Below the pieces are notes generated by a model. That model ran no database searches and had not been told where the DNA came from. It worked only from the letters and a program-made list of their open reading frames with translations. A DNA stretch of 64,000 nt from Cycas panzhihuaensis (Eukaryota > Cycadophyta), in the NCBI GenBank assembly GCA_023213395.1, contig CM041465.1:152465741-152529740 (forward strand). Reading direction: 5' to 3'. Below are positions 1 to 10,599 of this stretch, in pieces. Each line of letters starts with the position of its first letter. The first letter of the stretch is position 1. The translations under genes were made by a program, and so were the position numbers.

Positions 1-727
1 CCTTCCGTCTATTTCTTCTTGCACCTCTTTTTCTTCCGTTCTCCTACGCAGTCTTTAACCTTAGAGTTGTTCTTCTTTTTTGGAAAGCTATTTGGCATTA
101 ACTCCCCATGATTCTTGCTCCTCTTACTGTGTTTATGGCTACTAGGCATCCTTCTTCCTCTTCCTTAAAAAAATTAGGCAGTTTTAAAACCCTGTTATGC
201 ATATTTTCTTTCTAAATAATTTTCCCATTTTTAGTTTTTCAACTAACTTTCAAATGGTTAAAAAACCAACTTAAATCCATTTATTCAAGGGTTTTCTTTC
301 TTCTATTGTACATAGGACACATATAAACTCATCCTCCTAAAATTTTATGTGAAATAGACTCCTTTTTCCTTGTCAAAATCGCGTCCATTTTGCCATTTTT
401 CTATTTTTCGTTTTTCAGGTTGCATTAGTTGCACTTCAGGACGTATTAGTTGCACTTCAGGTTACACTAGTTGCACTTTAGGATGCACTAGTTGCACTTG
501 TAGACCACTTGGTTGCACTTGTAGTCTACTTGGCTACACTTGTAGTCCACTTGGTTACACTTATAGACCACTTAGTTGCACTTGTAGCCCACTTGGTTGC
601 ACCTGCTTTACATTTTTTAAGCATCTCAATGGTATTTTTCTACTAAATGAAGGTTACAAACATGGAAAATAAATATAACAAGGCATTTTGAAGAGTATTA
701 TGAAATTAAAGATCAAAAAACGGATCA
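1..727 (-). repeat. Left (3') LTR of G1, partial
   Basis: Matches 6580-7332 over its whole length with scattered transitions and a shorter minisatellite. It ends in gatca at 727, directly followed by a reverse-complement polypurine tract. Confidence 0.92.
418..606. repeat. LTR minisatellite, about 21-24 bp units (left copy)
   Basis: Roughly eight or nine tandem units built on gttgcacttgtagnccacttg and an older variant gttgcacttcaggacgc. The matching array in the other LTR (7004-7212) has extra units, so copy number changed after insertion. The only 100-codon open frame here is translated minisatellite rich in Cys, Thr and Ser, not a gene. Confidence 0.9.
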
Positions 728-742
728 AAACTCCCATTTTTT
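728..742 (-). other. Polypurine tract of G1
   Basis: On the minus strand this reads AAAAAATGGGAGTTT and is followed at once by the LTR start TGATCCG. This is the expected plus-strand primer site next to the 3' LTR. Confidence 0.75.
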
Positions 743-882
743 AGGAGTTCTTGGTCTCATGAACCTTATAGTTGTAGATGAGGGAATTTAATTTTTCCTT
801 TCTCCCTGTTGTACCATTTTGCCTTATTGGGTACTGGTCCTTTTTTTGCAATCCTGAAGGACTTGATTGCGCCTCTTCTAAT

Positions 883-2347
883 CTTGGTTTGCTTCCTTTG
901 ATGAATGCAATAGTTTTACATTAGTTTCTCTTTCTCTACTCACAACTCCTTTGGATTTGGTAAGAGTGGAACTCCGTCTTCATCTTCATCCAACATGGAT
1001 GGCTTGAACATCTTTAGATTCTCAACATTTACAACTAAATACATCTTCATGAATTCTGGAAGTTCAAGCTGGAAAGCATTTTCCCCAATCTTCTTCAAGA
1101 TTGTAAAAGGACCATAACATATAGGCTTTAGATTTTTACCTTCACCTTGCAATTGTTTCTTACTAAGATGCCACCAAACTCTATCTTCTTCCTTAAAGGA
1201 ATGGCTGGTTCTATGTGCATCATGCCTCTATTTATATCTCTATTGAGATTTTTAAAACTTCTCCTTAACCTGTTGATGAATTTTTCTAATTCTTTCTAAG
1301 AATCTTTGTGCCTTCTCATCTCCTTCTTCCTCCTCCTTATTTTCAATAGAAAGTTAAGCAGAAAATTCTAGATCGAATGGAATTGTAGGCAAAAATCTCA
1401 AACATACCTCAAATGGTGATTTCTAGATTGAGCTATGGATAGCTCTGTTGAAGGCAAATTGCAAGTATAGGAGACTTCCATCCCAAGTCTTAGGATGCTT
1501 GGCATTGTATCCATGTAATAGTTGTACCAATATCCTATTGATGACTTTAGTCTGGCTGTCTATTTGCGGATGAAAGGCCATGCTCATCTTCAGCTTTGTA
1601 TCCATTATTCTTCCAGTCTTGGTCTGCTTCCTTTGAAGAATGCAATAGTTTTGCATTGGTTCCTCTTTCTCTGCTGATAACTCCTTTAGATTTGGTAAGA
1701 GTGGAACTTCGTCTTCATCTTCATCTAACATGGATGGCTCGAACATCTTTAGATTCTCAACATTCACAACTAAATACATCTTTGTGAATTCTAGAAGTTC
1801 AAGCTGGAAAGCATTTTCCCCAATCTTCTTTAAGATTGTAAAAGGACCATAACATATAGGCTTTAGATTTTTACCTTCACCTTGTAATCGTTTCTTACTG
1901 AGATGCCACCAAAGTCTATCTTCTTCCTTAAAGGAATGGCTGGTTCTATGTGCATCATGCCTATGTTTGTATCTCTATTGAGATTTTTAAAACTGCTCCT
2001 CAACCTGTTAATGGATTTTTCTAATTCTTTCCAAGAATCTTTGTGCCTTCTCATCTCCTTATTCCTCCTTCTTATTTTCAATAGAAAGTTGAGCAAAAAA
2101 TTCTAAATCAAATGGAATTGTAGGCAGAAATCCCAAACATACCTCAAATGGTGATTTCTAGATTAAGCTATGGATAGCTCTGTTGAAGGCAAATTGCAAG
2201 TATGGGAGACTTCCATCCCAAGTCTTAGGATGCTTGGCATTGTATCTATATAATAGTTGTACCAACGTCCTATTGATGACTTCAGTCTGGCCGTCTATTT
2301 GTGGATGAAAGGCCGTGCTTATCTTCAGCTTCGTATCTATCATTCTC
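883..2347 (-). repeat. 730-bp tandem duplication inside G1 integrase region
   Basis: Segment 883-1612 and segment 1618-2347 align end to end (period about 735 bp), from the integrase core tail to the acidic tail PSMLDEDED. The minus-strand frame 1423-1779 reads across the junction and fuses the tail of one copy to the core of the next. The copies differ by scattered substitutions, so the duplication is not recent. Confidence 0.92.
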
Positions 2348-2800
2348 CAAAGTGTTTACTAAAAATGACTTAGAAATCTGCTGTCTCGATTAGAAATGAT
2401 TGAGTTGGGAAGTCCAAAATGCTTTCAAACATGCTGAAAAGATAATCTAGCTATGTCTTTTCTTGTATGTGTCTTCCTACAGGGAATCAACACCACCATT
2501 TTACTGAACCGATCAACAACTACAAATAAATAATCCATACCATTTTTGGTTTGAGATAGTCCTCTGATAAGATCCATAGAGATACTCTCACATGGTCATG
2601 ATGGAATAGGAAATAGAGTGTATAATCCAAACTTCCTATTAGCTAGCTTTGATGTGCTACACAATGTACATTCTCATATTATTGTAATCATGTCTTGTTA
2701 CATATTTGGCTAATATATATATCGCTGCAAGTTCAACAATGTCTTTCCCACTCCAAAGTGTCCTGCAACTTGAGAGGTGTGAGCTTCTCTTACCCACTTC
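883..2800 (-). pseudogene. G1 integrase (zinc finger, core, C-terminal domain), decayed, with internal duplication
   Basis: On the minus strand the core shows DYLFVVVDRFSKMV near 2540, then AFHPQIDGQTEVINRTL and YNAKHPKTWDGSLPYLQFAF at 2158-2343, typical of plant gypsy integrase. The C-terminal domain (GPFTILKKIGENAFQLELP) follows. The core tail and C-terminal domain are present twice (883-1612 and 1618-2347). Stops interrupt the frame, so no active protein is possible. I see no chromodomain motif. The role would have been insertion of element cDNA into host DNA. Confidence 0.88.
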
Positions 2801-2899
2801 ATTTAGTCTGCATGCTTTGGAATGTAAAGCTTTTCTTGCTTGAAAAGAAAGCTATCTTTCATTGGAAATTAGCAACTACTTTTCCCTATTGTAGCTGCT

Positions 2900-4230
2900 T
2901 AAAGATAGGCTTGAATGCCTCATCTTGCAAGTACAAATCAACATATTCATCATGGCAGAAAGGCTGGAATTACATAGTTACTAATAAACTAGAAATACCT
3001 CATTATTGAGGAGGTATGGATAGCAAGTCTACAATTTTGTTTATCATGCCTTTCTTGTACTTGACCATGATGTGAAACTGTTACAAATAGGACATCCACT
3101 TCATGTGCCTAGCCTATTTCAATTTGGACTGAGTCTGCAAGAATTACAAAGGTTTGTGGTTGGTGTGGATGACCACCTTTTTTCCCAACAAATACAGTCT
3201 CTAATGCTTAACTGCTTGGTGCAATGTATACAGCTCTTTATCATAAGTTGGGTAGTTTATGACAGCTCCATTAAATGTCTTTGAATGGTATGCTATTGAT
3301 CTTCCCTCTTGCTATAACATTGCTCCCATGGCATAGCCTGAAGCATCAGTCTCTAATTCAAATAATTTCTACAATGAGGGTAAGGCTAACACTGGTGCCT
3401 TATAAATGTTTTACTTCAAGAGCATGAAAGCTTTCTCTCGTTCATTCCTCCAATGAAACTTTGCATGTCCTCCTGTCAATGCATGAAGAAGTACTAAAAT
3501 TTGAGAGAATCTAAAAATAAAATTTCTTAAATATTGACATGCACCAATGAAACTTCTTACCTCCGTGGTTGTCTTGGATGTGGGCCAATTGAGAATGACT
3601 CTAATCTTTGCTGGGTCAATCTTCAATTCTCCTCCTCCAACTATAAAACCTAAGAAGATGAGAGATTGCTTTCTAAACTCACACTTCTTTGGATTAAGTT
3701 TTAGTTGTTTCTTTTAGAAGATTTTGAGCACTTGCTCGATATGTTGGAGGTTCTCCTCCTAAGTATAATTGAAAATCAGAATATCATCCAAATAAATAAT
3801 TATAAATTTATCAATGAAGGGTCTTAATACCTCATTCATCAACCTCATGAAGGTGGTAGGTACATTTCATAGACCAAAAGGCATCACCAACCATTCAAAC
3901 AACCCTTGCTTTGATTTGAAGGTTGTCTTCTAAGTATCCTCCTCCCAGATTCAAACCTGATAGTAGCCTGATTTCAAGTCCAACTTGTTAAAATATCTTG
4001 TAGACTGCAGCTAGTCTAACAAGTCATCTATCCCTAGTAAGGAATGTTAATTCTTTATGGTGATCTTATTCAAAGCCTAGTAGTTAATGCATATTCTCCA
4101 TTCTCCATCTTTCTTTAACACTAAAACAATAGGCGAATCACATGGGGAATAACTTTGCTTGATCACTTCTTACTCCGAGAGTTTTTTAATCTCTTCATTC
4201 TCCAAAACTAAGTTTTAATAGAGACTAAGA
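2900..4230 (-). pseudogene. G1 reverse transcriptase and RNase H, decayed
   Basis: RT and RNase H copy element RNA into DNA and remove the RNA strand. On the minus strand the RT catalytic YLDD is kept at 3783-3794 within IYLDDILIF. The RT thumb and connection follow (NWPTSKTTTEVRSFIGACQY, 3411-3626). RNase H is readable at about 2930-3400: ETDASGYAMGAML holds the first Asp and YDKEL the Glu, while the usual IHTDHK appears as IHTNHK, losing a catalytic Asp. Several TAG and TAA stops break the frame. The order RT then RNase H then integrase identifies Ty3/gypsy. Confidence 0.9.
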
Positions 4231-4700
4231 TTGGGCAAAGGTGAATTGGCAACCAGTTGGATTTCATGTTTAATTACCCTTTTAGGGGGCAGCCCTTTTG
4301 GCTCATGGAATACATCATCATACCTATTCCTTAGGCCTTTAATTTACTGCACTTGTTTCCTATGCAATGCCTACATTGAGGACTCTACTTGCTCTTTTTC
4401 CTCCACCTTTTACTTCACCATTAGCAGCACAAATTTCCTATAAAAATTAATTAATCTTTTTACTTTTTAGCAAGATATGAGAGAGATCTTCTTTTACAAC
4501 TTTGATGCATTGATCAGATATGATTTCCCATCCTTGATGAGTCAAATCTTCCTCAACCTCCTATGATGAACTCCATCTCTATCATAGAGATATGGGTTGC
4601 TAAACACAACTTGACAAACATCCAAAGGAATTACCTCACATTCAACTCCATCAATGAACTTTTTAAAAATTGTAAATTTAAACTTACATTGGTGAGTAAC

Positions 4701-4940
4701 CTACAACTCTGAATCTTTTTGCAGCCATCCAAGAGGATATGGTTTATGATGTACATGCATTTTTAATTCCAGCTTCTTTACCAATGCCTTTGAGATTAAA
4801 TTCTTTTGGCTTCTTCCATTAAATATGGCATCAACCATACTTTGTTTCACCTGGATTCTTACCATGAAAAGCTCCTCTCTAACCTCTAGATCAACTTGTT
4901 GATGGTTGTTTTTAGGCTTCACATTACCCATGAGCATCAA
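4701..4940 (-). pseudogene. G1 aspartic protease remnant
   Basis: The frame keeps the usual text after the active site (SQKNLISKALVKKLELK), but the expected D-S-G triad is replaced by F-N-G, so the catalytic Asp is lost. It lies between gag and RT as in gypsy elements. Confidence 0.8.
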
Positions 4941-5039
4941 CTTCTCATTGGCTCCTTTAATGCCATAAACATCTTCATCACCTATAGAGTTAAGTAAAGC
5001 TTTACCTTTAGTTCTAGCTTTACCTTTCCCCTTGTTCTT

Positions 5040-5770
5040 GGGCTGCTTCTCTGGATATATGAACTAACAATCTTCTATGTTGTGACCTGCTCACTTGCAA
5101 TGTGTACAAGTGACTTTGATTTGGGTGGTATTGGCTTGTTTTTTTTTTGATAAAACCCTAATCAGTTTTTGTCCAACTTTACTTAGAAACTTCTTTTCTT
5201 GGGTAGGTTTATTGCTACCTTCTAGAGGTGTAAACCTTTTCCTCTCCATGAAAACCTTCTTGTTCCTCTTTTCTATGGCAATCACCTTCTTGTTGGCCTC
5301 ATCGAAGGATTTAACTTTAAACAATTGAAGTTCTTGTTGAATATGCTGGTGTAGCCCTCCAATATACTTCAGCATAATGTCTTTACCCAATAAAGAGATG
5401 CCAAATACAACAACTTGCTTTTGAATTTTTTTTGTATAGTTTTAGACATTTTGGCATTTTTCTTGTCGATAATACTGTCATTTAATCCTTTGTTGCTCTT
5501 CATACCTAATAGGGTAGAATTTCTTCTTTATGAGAATTTTAAATCACTACCATGTAATTTCATTTACATTATGGGATTTAAGATATGCAATCCACCAAAC
5601 TAATGCATGCTCAGATATTTTTAACCTAGTAAAAGTAATTTTTGTACCAGTTTTTATACCTATAAATGGAAAAATATGTTTCTATTTGGTCCAACCAACC
5701 ATCTAACTTTTCAGCATCTAAGGTTCCATCATAGATAGGTAATTCAAGTTTTTCCTCTACCTAGAATGGA
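5040..5770 (-). pseudogene. G1 gag with CCHC zinc knuckle, decayed
   Basis: On the minus strand a retrotransposon gag is readable: GTLDAEKLDGWLDQIETYF near 5700, LKYIGGLHQHIQQELQLF near 5340, then a basic Lys-rich stretch. A CCHC zinc knuckle (CTHCK, stop, AGHNIEDC) ends it at about 5060-5110. Two stops fall in or next to the knuckle. Gag would have formed the particle that packages element RNA. The stretch 5770-6168 continues leftover gag/leader sequence without a clear motif. Confidence 0.82.
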
Positions 5771-6168
5771 TGTGTTATTACTAATGGACTATCATCTTCT
5801 TCCTCTTCTTATTGGACTTCTACAGGTTTTTCATTTGTTTCATCTTCCATCAGTTCATCTTCTTCCTTCTTTATGCCTTTGGCTATTGAAGAAGTTACAT
5901 CTTATTGAAAGGTTAGTCGCACCATAAGTTGGGTTAGTTTGTTGAGGTTTTGCTTCATCTTTACAAATCTTTTCTCTATCTCTTACTCCAACTCAGCCAT
6001 CTTCCTTCGCTATCTATGCTCTTTTTCAAGCGGTTCAGTTAAAGGCTCACCAGTTAACAAATATTAGAACCTAGTTTTTATAAAAACTTTTCACAGCTAA
6101 AACAAAGAGCTTTTTTTTCTTTTTCTTCTTTAAAAATCCCTAAATTCCCAAGGGTTTTAAAAAAACTA

Positions 6169-6180
6169 GCTCTGATACCA
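6169..6180 (-). other. Primer-binding site of G1 (tRNA-Met)
   Basis: The minus strand reads TGGTATCAGAGC, complementary to the 3' end of plant initiator tRNA-Met, 7 bp from the LTR end at 6188. Confidence 0.92.
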
Positions 6181-6187
6181 AAATATT

Positions 6188-7332
6188 TGATATAAATTTG
6201 AATGGAAAAGTAAAGACTTAATCCAATTGAAACAAATTCAAAATAAATTTACAATAATGTTACATTATTTTAAAAATTATTTAGATTTTTTCTTACAAAA
6301 TTCCATATGTTTGTGTTCTATTGAGCATGCATAGGACTACTACAGTAAGTAGGGAGAGAAGAAATGAGTGCTAGGTGCATTTTGGGTACCATTGCCAACA
6401 AACTATATGTAAAGTTTTGGTTGTCGTTCAACCAAAAACCCTTTCTTGGAGAAGATTTACACCTGGTATCTTCCTTGGACTACTACGACTAGTTTTTTTC
6501 TTCTTCCTTTGGTTGTAACTAAGCCTTCTTGGGTTCCTTTAATGTCCCCACAAACAAATCTGGGTGCTTTTCTGTTGCTCCTTCTGTCTATTTCTTCTTG
6601 CACCTCTTTTTCTTCTATTCTCCTACGTAGTCTTTAATCTTGAAGCCATTCTTCTTATTTGGAAATCTATTTGGCATTAACTCCCCATGATTCTTACTCC
6701 TCTAGTTGCATTTATGGCTGTTGGGTATCCTTCTTCCTCTTCCTTGACAAAATCGAGTAGTTTTAAAACCCTACTATGCATATTTTCTTTCTAAATGATT
6801 TTCCTGTTTTTAGTTTTTCAACTAACTTTTGAATAGTTGAGAAACCAAATTAAATCCATTTATTCAAGGGTTTTCTTTCTTCTATTACATAGAGGACATG
6901 TATAAACTTGTCCTCCTAAAATTTTGTATGAAACAGACTCCTTTTTCCCTGTCAAAATCACATAAGTTTTACCATTTTATATTTTTCTGTTTTCCATTTT
7001 TCAGGTTGCACTAGTTGTACTTCAGGACACATTAGTTGCACTTTAGGTTACACTGGTTGCACTTTAGGATGCACTAGTTGCATTTCAAGTTGCACTGGTT
7101 ATGCTTTAGGACACACTGGTTATACTTATAGACCACTTAGTTGCACTTATAGTCTACTTGGTTGCACTTGTAGTCCACTTGGTTGCACTTGTAGTCCACT
7201 TGGTTGCACCTGCTTTACATTTTTTAAGCATCTCAATGGTATTTTCTACTAAATGAAGGTTACAAATATGAAAAATAAATATAATAAGGCATTTTAAAGA
7301 GTATTATAAAATTAAAGTCTGAAAACAGATCA
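6188..7332 (-). repeat. Right (5') LTR of G1
   Basis: Begins tgatataaat and ends gatca at 7332, about 1145 bp. The left 392 bp have no partner in the window. It includes an expanded minisatellite at 7004-7212. Confidence 0.9.
7004..7212. repeat. LTR minisatellite, right copy
   Basis: Same units as the left LTR array plus extra ones (for example ggttatgctttaggacacactggttatac), giving a longer array. Confidence 0.88.
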
Positions 7333-8660
7333 GTTCTCCCTAAATTTTTGTCTTGATTTGTCACTCTAGTGAGAAGATCTGATATGATCTATGTTCTCCT
7401 CTTCATGCTTTATTTTTCAAGATCAAGGAGAAACTCTTTCTTTTAAACCATTATAGCTCTCTGTTTAACTATCAAAACTAGCACTTATAACTACTCGTTC
7501 TATTTGTCTCTGAGTCATCTTGCTAGCAAAGAAGATAGATCTTAATCTTATCCATCTGTTTGTGAGATATCTTTGTCAGATTATGAAGTGCTTCACCCGT
7601 TTATGTAAAAAACCTACATACAATTAAATTTTAATTTATTTTATTTTCTTCTAAAGTTTAAGTTTAATTTAATTTAAGTTTATAATTTTTTAGTTCCAAG
7701 CATGTTAGCCTCCATCCATCCTTAGCCCCCAATCTTATTTGCTCCATATGACCTTTCATTTGCAGAATTCAAATAACATTAATCTATATTTTATAATTTT
7801 TTATTATTTAAAAACTATATTTTATATTGTATATAATTTGGATTCCACTAGCCCCCTTAGGCCTCTATCAATCAGTCATATTGAGCCTCCAAGTGACCTG
7901 GGCTTATTGATCAAAGGGGCTTAACCCCCTTCCTTCTCTAGCTTTGTGTTATAAAGAGGACCTTGGACATTTTCTTTAATAACTTGAGTTCTACAGCTCC
8001 ATTTTTGGAACCATCAAAATCGTTGGAAGATTTTTAGCGCTCTATATATTAGAGTAGTTTCATCTCATTTTCATGCTATTTTGTAGATCTTTGAAGCTAT
8101 TAAATTTGAGTCTTTGCTTCAGTCCTAATTAGATGCATTATTTAATATTTTGAGCCAAATTTCTCATTCCAACTGAATATATTTGATCATTATCTATATA
8201 CTAATTAATTATTGATAATATTTGTTTGGTTTTATAAGCTTACAAGTTGTTTTCTAGCTCTTTAGCATCAATTTTAGCTTCTTGAAGATTATAAGCCCTA
8301 TTTAGATTAAAACAATAAATTGGTACTCCTTACCATTACTGTTCTCTTTTTTTAACATTTATATTTGAATTTAAAAGGATTTATTTAAGTATTTTTAACT
8401 ATTTAAGGCCTTTCATTGCCTTTAAAACTTCAAGATTACACCTAGTTTGCATATAAATTTATAAAAGATCAACTCTTCATTTCATCTATATTATTTTAAG
8501 AAAATTTGCTAGAAATTCCATATATCTTAAGGTTGTTAGTTCACTAATTAAAGAAACATTCTTATTTACCTTAACTCCACTATATCTTTTAAGATTTATA
8601 AGTGTATTTTAGTGTAGTCATAAGCCATTTGTGGCTCCTTTATGCTTTTGAGTTTCATCT
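7333..8660 (+). other. Leader of copia C1, first part (non-coding)
   Basis: No coding signal. The stretch resembles the reverse complement of C2's leader at about 14.8-16.3 kb. Shared landmarks are tagctctct...ctactcgtt (7455-7500 against 16265-16335), gagccaaatttct (near 8150 against 15040) and aaaggggct (near 7912 against 15520). It is therefore read as the 5' leader of C1 on the plus strand, cut on the left by G1 and on the right by C2. C1's own 5' LTR is not visible and was probably lost or lies beyond G1. Confidence 0.65.
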
Positions 8661-8977
8661 TATTGTTCGCAGAGGAGCAGAGTAGGTTAGGATGCCATTC
8701 CGATTAACAAATTTCCATATAATAGAAGGCATTGTTGAAAAAACCTAGGTTGTAATACAACCCTTTAAATAGAAATTTGGGGAGCCGCCTAAGCACCTCA
8801 ACCCGACCTGTATGTTAGCCATCAAAAATAAAAAAATAAATTAAAATAATAAAGCATACCTAAATATGTCAGTTGATGATGGCTTGGGGAGGCTCAAGGT
8901 GCCTTAAGGAGCCCTAAAGGTGGCTTTGAGGGGCCCTAAGTGCACATATCCTTAGGACATTGGGGGTTATCCCAACA
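8661..8977 (-). repeat. Left (3') LTR of C2
   Basis: Aligns with 16518-16813. It is about 21 bp longer because of an extra segment near 8920-8940, and its first dinucleotide is TA instead of TG. It ends cccaaca. Confidence 0.93.
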
Positions 8978-8990
8978 TTCTCCTCCATAA
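8978..8990 (-). other. Polypurine tract of C2
   Basis: The minus strand reads ATGGAGGAGAA directly before the LTR start TGTTGGG. Confidence 0.8.
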
Positions 8991-9004
8991 TCCCTAATGT
9001 GAGG

Positions 9005-10545
9005 AATTCCCAAATTTTCTCTAAATTTCTAGAACTTGATTTTACCCAATGCTTTTGTGAAGATATCCACTGTCTAGTCCTCTATACTATAATATTTTAG
9101 CTCAATTTATCCTTCATGTACTAATTCATGAATGAAATGATGTTGTGTCACAATATGCTTTGTTCTACCACAAAAAAATAGATTCTTTGTTATTTATATG
9201 GTGCTTCAATTATTGTACTAGATTTTGGTTGGCCCTTACTATTCTATATTAAGATCTTGTAGAAGACAATACAACCAAACTATTTCACATGCCCCTAAAA
9301 CTACTATTTTATATTCTGCGTCTTCTGTTGATAAAAAACTATATTTTGTTTATTTGAGCTCCACGCTTTAACTATTGAAACTGTGTTAAAGGTGTAACTT
9401 GATGTAGATTTCCTATCATCTATATCACCAGCCCAATCTGAATTTGTATGCCCTATTAATCTAAAATTTGATATAGACCTGTAATATAGCCCAAAATCTA
9501 TCGTGCCTTTAAGATATCATAGGATTATTTTTTTTGCTTTCCAATGAGAAGTCTTTAGATCATGTATAAATCGAGATACCACAATAACTACATGCATGAT
9601 ATTAGGTCATGTAAAAGTCAAGTAAATTAAGTTGCCAATTAGTTGCTTGTATAGTATCAGATCCATATGAGCAGACTCATCATGCTTTGAAAGTTTTATT
9701 CCAACTTCAGTAGGAGTAACTAAAAGTTTACATTCGCTCATCTTAAACTTTTGAAGTAAGTCCAAGGTATATTTTCTTTGAGAGATAAGAATGCTGCCAT
9801 CATCTTGCCATACTTCTATTCCTAGGAAGTAATGCATTAGACCCAAGTCAGTTATTTTAAATTCTCTACATATATCTCCCTTGAATTGATGTGAGAGTTG
9901 TGGATCATTTCCTATGTCAAAAAGATCATCAACATATAATCCCATAATTAGGATCGATTTACCTTCAATCTTAATGTATAGATTTGGGTCTGATTGAGAT
10001 CTTTTAAAGCCTTAATCTTTGTAATATTTATCAATATGGGAATACCATGCCTTAGGTGCTTGTTTAAGTCCATAAAGTGCTTTCTTGAGTTTGTACACTT
10101 TGTTTTCTTCCCCCATGACTTTAAAACTGAGGGGTTGAGAGACATAGATGTCTTCTTCAATATAGCCATTAAGAAAATTACTTTTGATGTCCATTTGGCA
10201 AATGTCTCATTTTATTTGAGCAGTCAAATTAATAATCATCCAAATTATTTCCATTCTGACAACTACAACAAAGGTCTCATTATAATCAATGCTTTCCTTT
10301 TGAGAGTATTCTTTTACAATAAGATGAGCTTTTTGCTTATCAATAGAGCCATTAGATCTGAATTTTGTTTTGTATATCCACTTAGTCCCAATAGGCTTTT
10401 TATTCTGAGGAATATCAACCAATTCCCAAGTGTCATTTTTTACAATGGAGTTGTATTCTTCCCCCATAGCTTTTCTCCATGTAGCATCTAAATTAGCCTC
10501 ATTAAAGGTTTGAGGCTCATGTGTTTCCATAACATGAGACATAAG
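9005..10545 (-). pseudogene. C2 reverse transcriptase and RNase H, decayed
   Basis: Minus-strand copia RT opens with TWRKAMGEEYNSIVKNDTWE and KPIGTKWIYKTKF (10207-10542), continues with [19 protein letters not shown] and [20 protein letters not shown] (10012-10194), and reaches the catalytic YVDD at 9925-9936, which is intact. HYFLGIEVWQDDGSILISQ follows. RNase H continues to about 9010 with NSDWAGDIDDRKSTSSYTF, where the usual DSDW Asp is Asn. In-frame stops and small shifts lie between the pieces. It would have made cDNA from element RNA. Confidence 0.92.
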
Positions 10546-10599
10546 GGCAAAGTTTACCCTATGAGATCAAGTTGATCTTCTATTATAATCATGATCCAA

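Larger units (their letters stand above)
1..7332 (-). mobile_element. Ty3/gypsy LTR retrotransposon G1 (5' LTR on the right, left LTR cut by window edge)
   Basis: Two long direct repeats (1-727 and 6188-7332) enclose minus-strand gag, protease, RT, RNase H and integrase remnants in the gypsy order. A primer-binding site complementary to initiator tRNA-Met adjoins the right LTR, and a polypurine tract adjoins the left LTR, fixing the orientation. LTR ends are TGAT...ATCA. Position 1 matches about position 6580 of the right LTR, so roughly 390 bp of the left LTR lies outside the window. Every coding domain carries stops or frameshifts, so the element is dead. The right-hand target duplication should start gttct at 7333; its partner is off-window. 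It lies against the leader of copia C1 and probably inserted there. Confidence 0.93.

Noticed and set aside
418-606. Regular short repeats resembling a CRISPR array
   Set aside because: Units are contiguous with no unique spacers, and they lie in an LTR of a plant retrotransposon.
370-672. 100-codon open frame rich in Cys, Thr, Ser
   Set aside because: It is the translation of the LTR minisatellite; the repeat unit length is a multiple of three, which keeps the frame open by chance.
9994-10491. 165-codon plus-strand open frame
   Set aside because: It is the antisense shadow of C2's copia RT, which has clear motifs on the minus strand.
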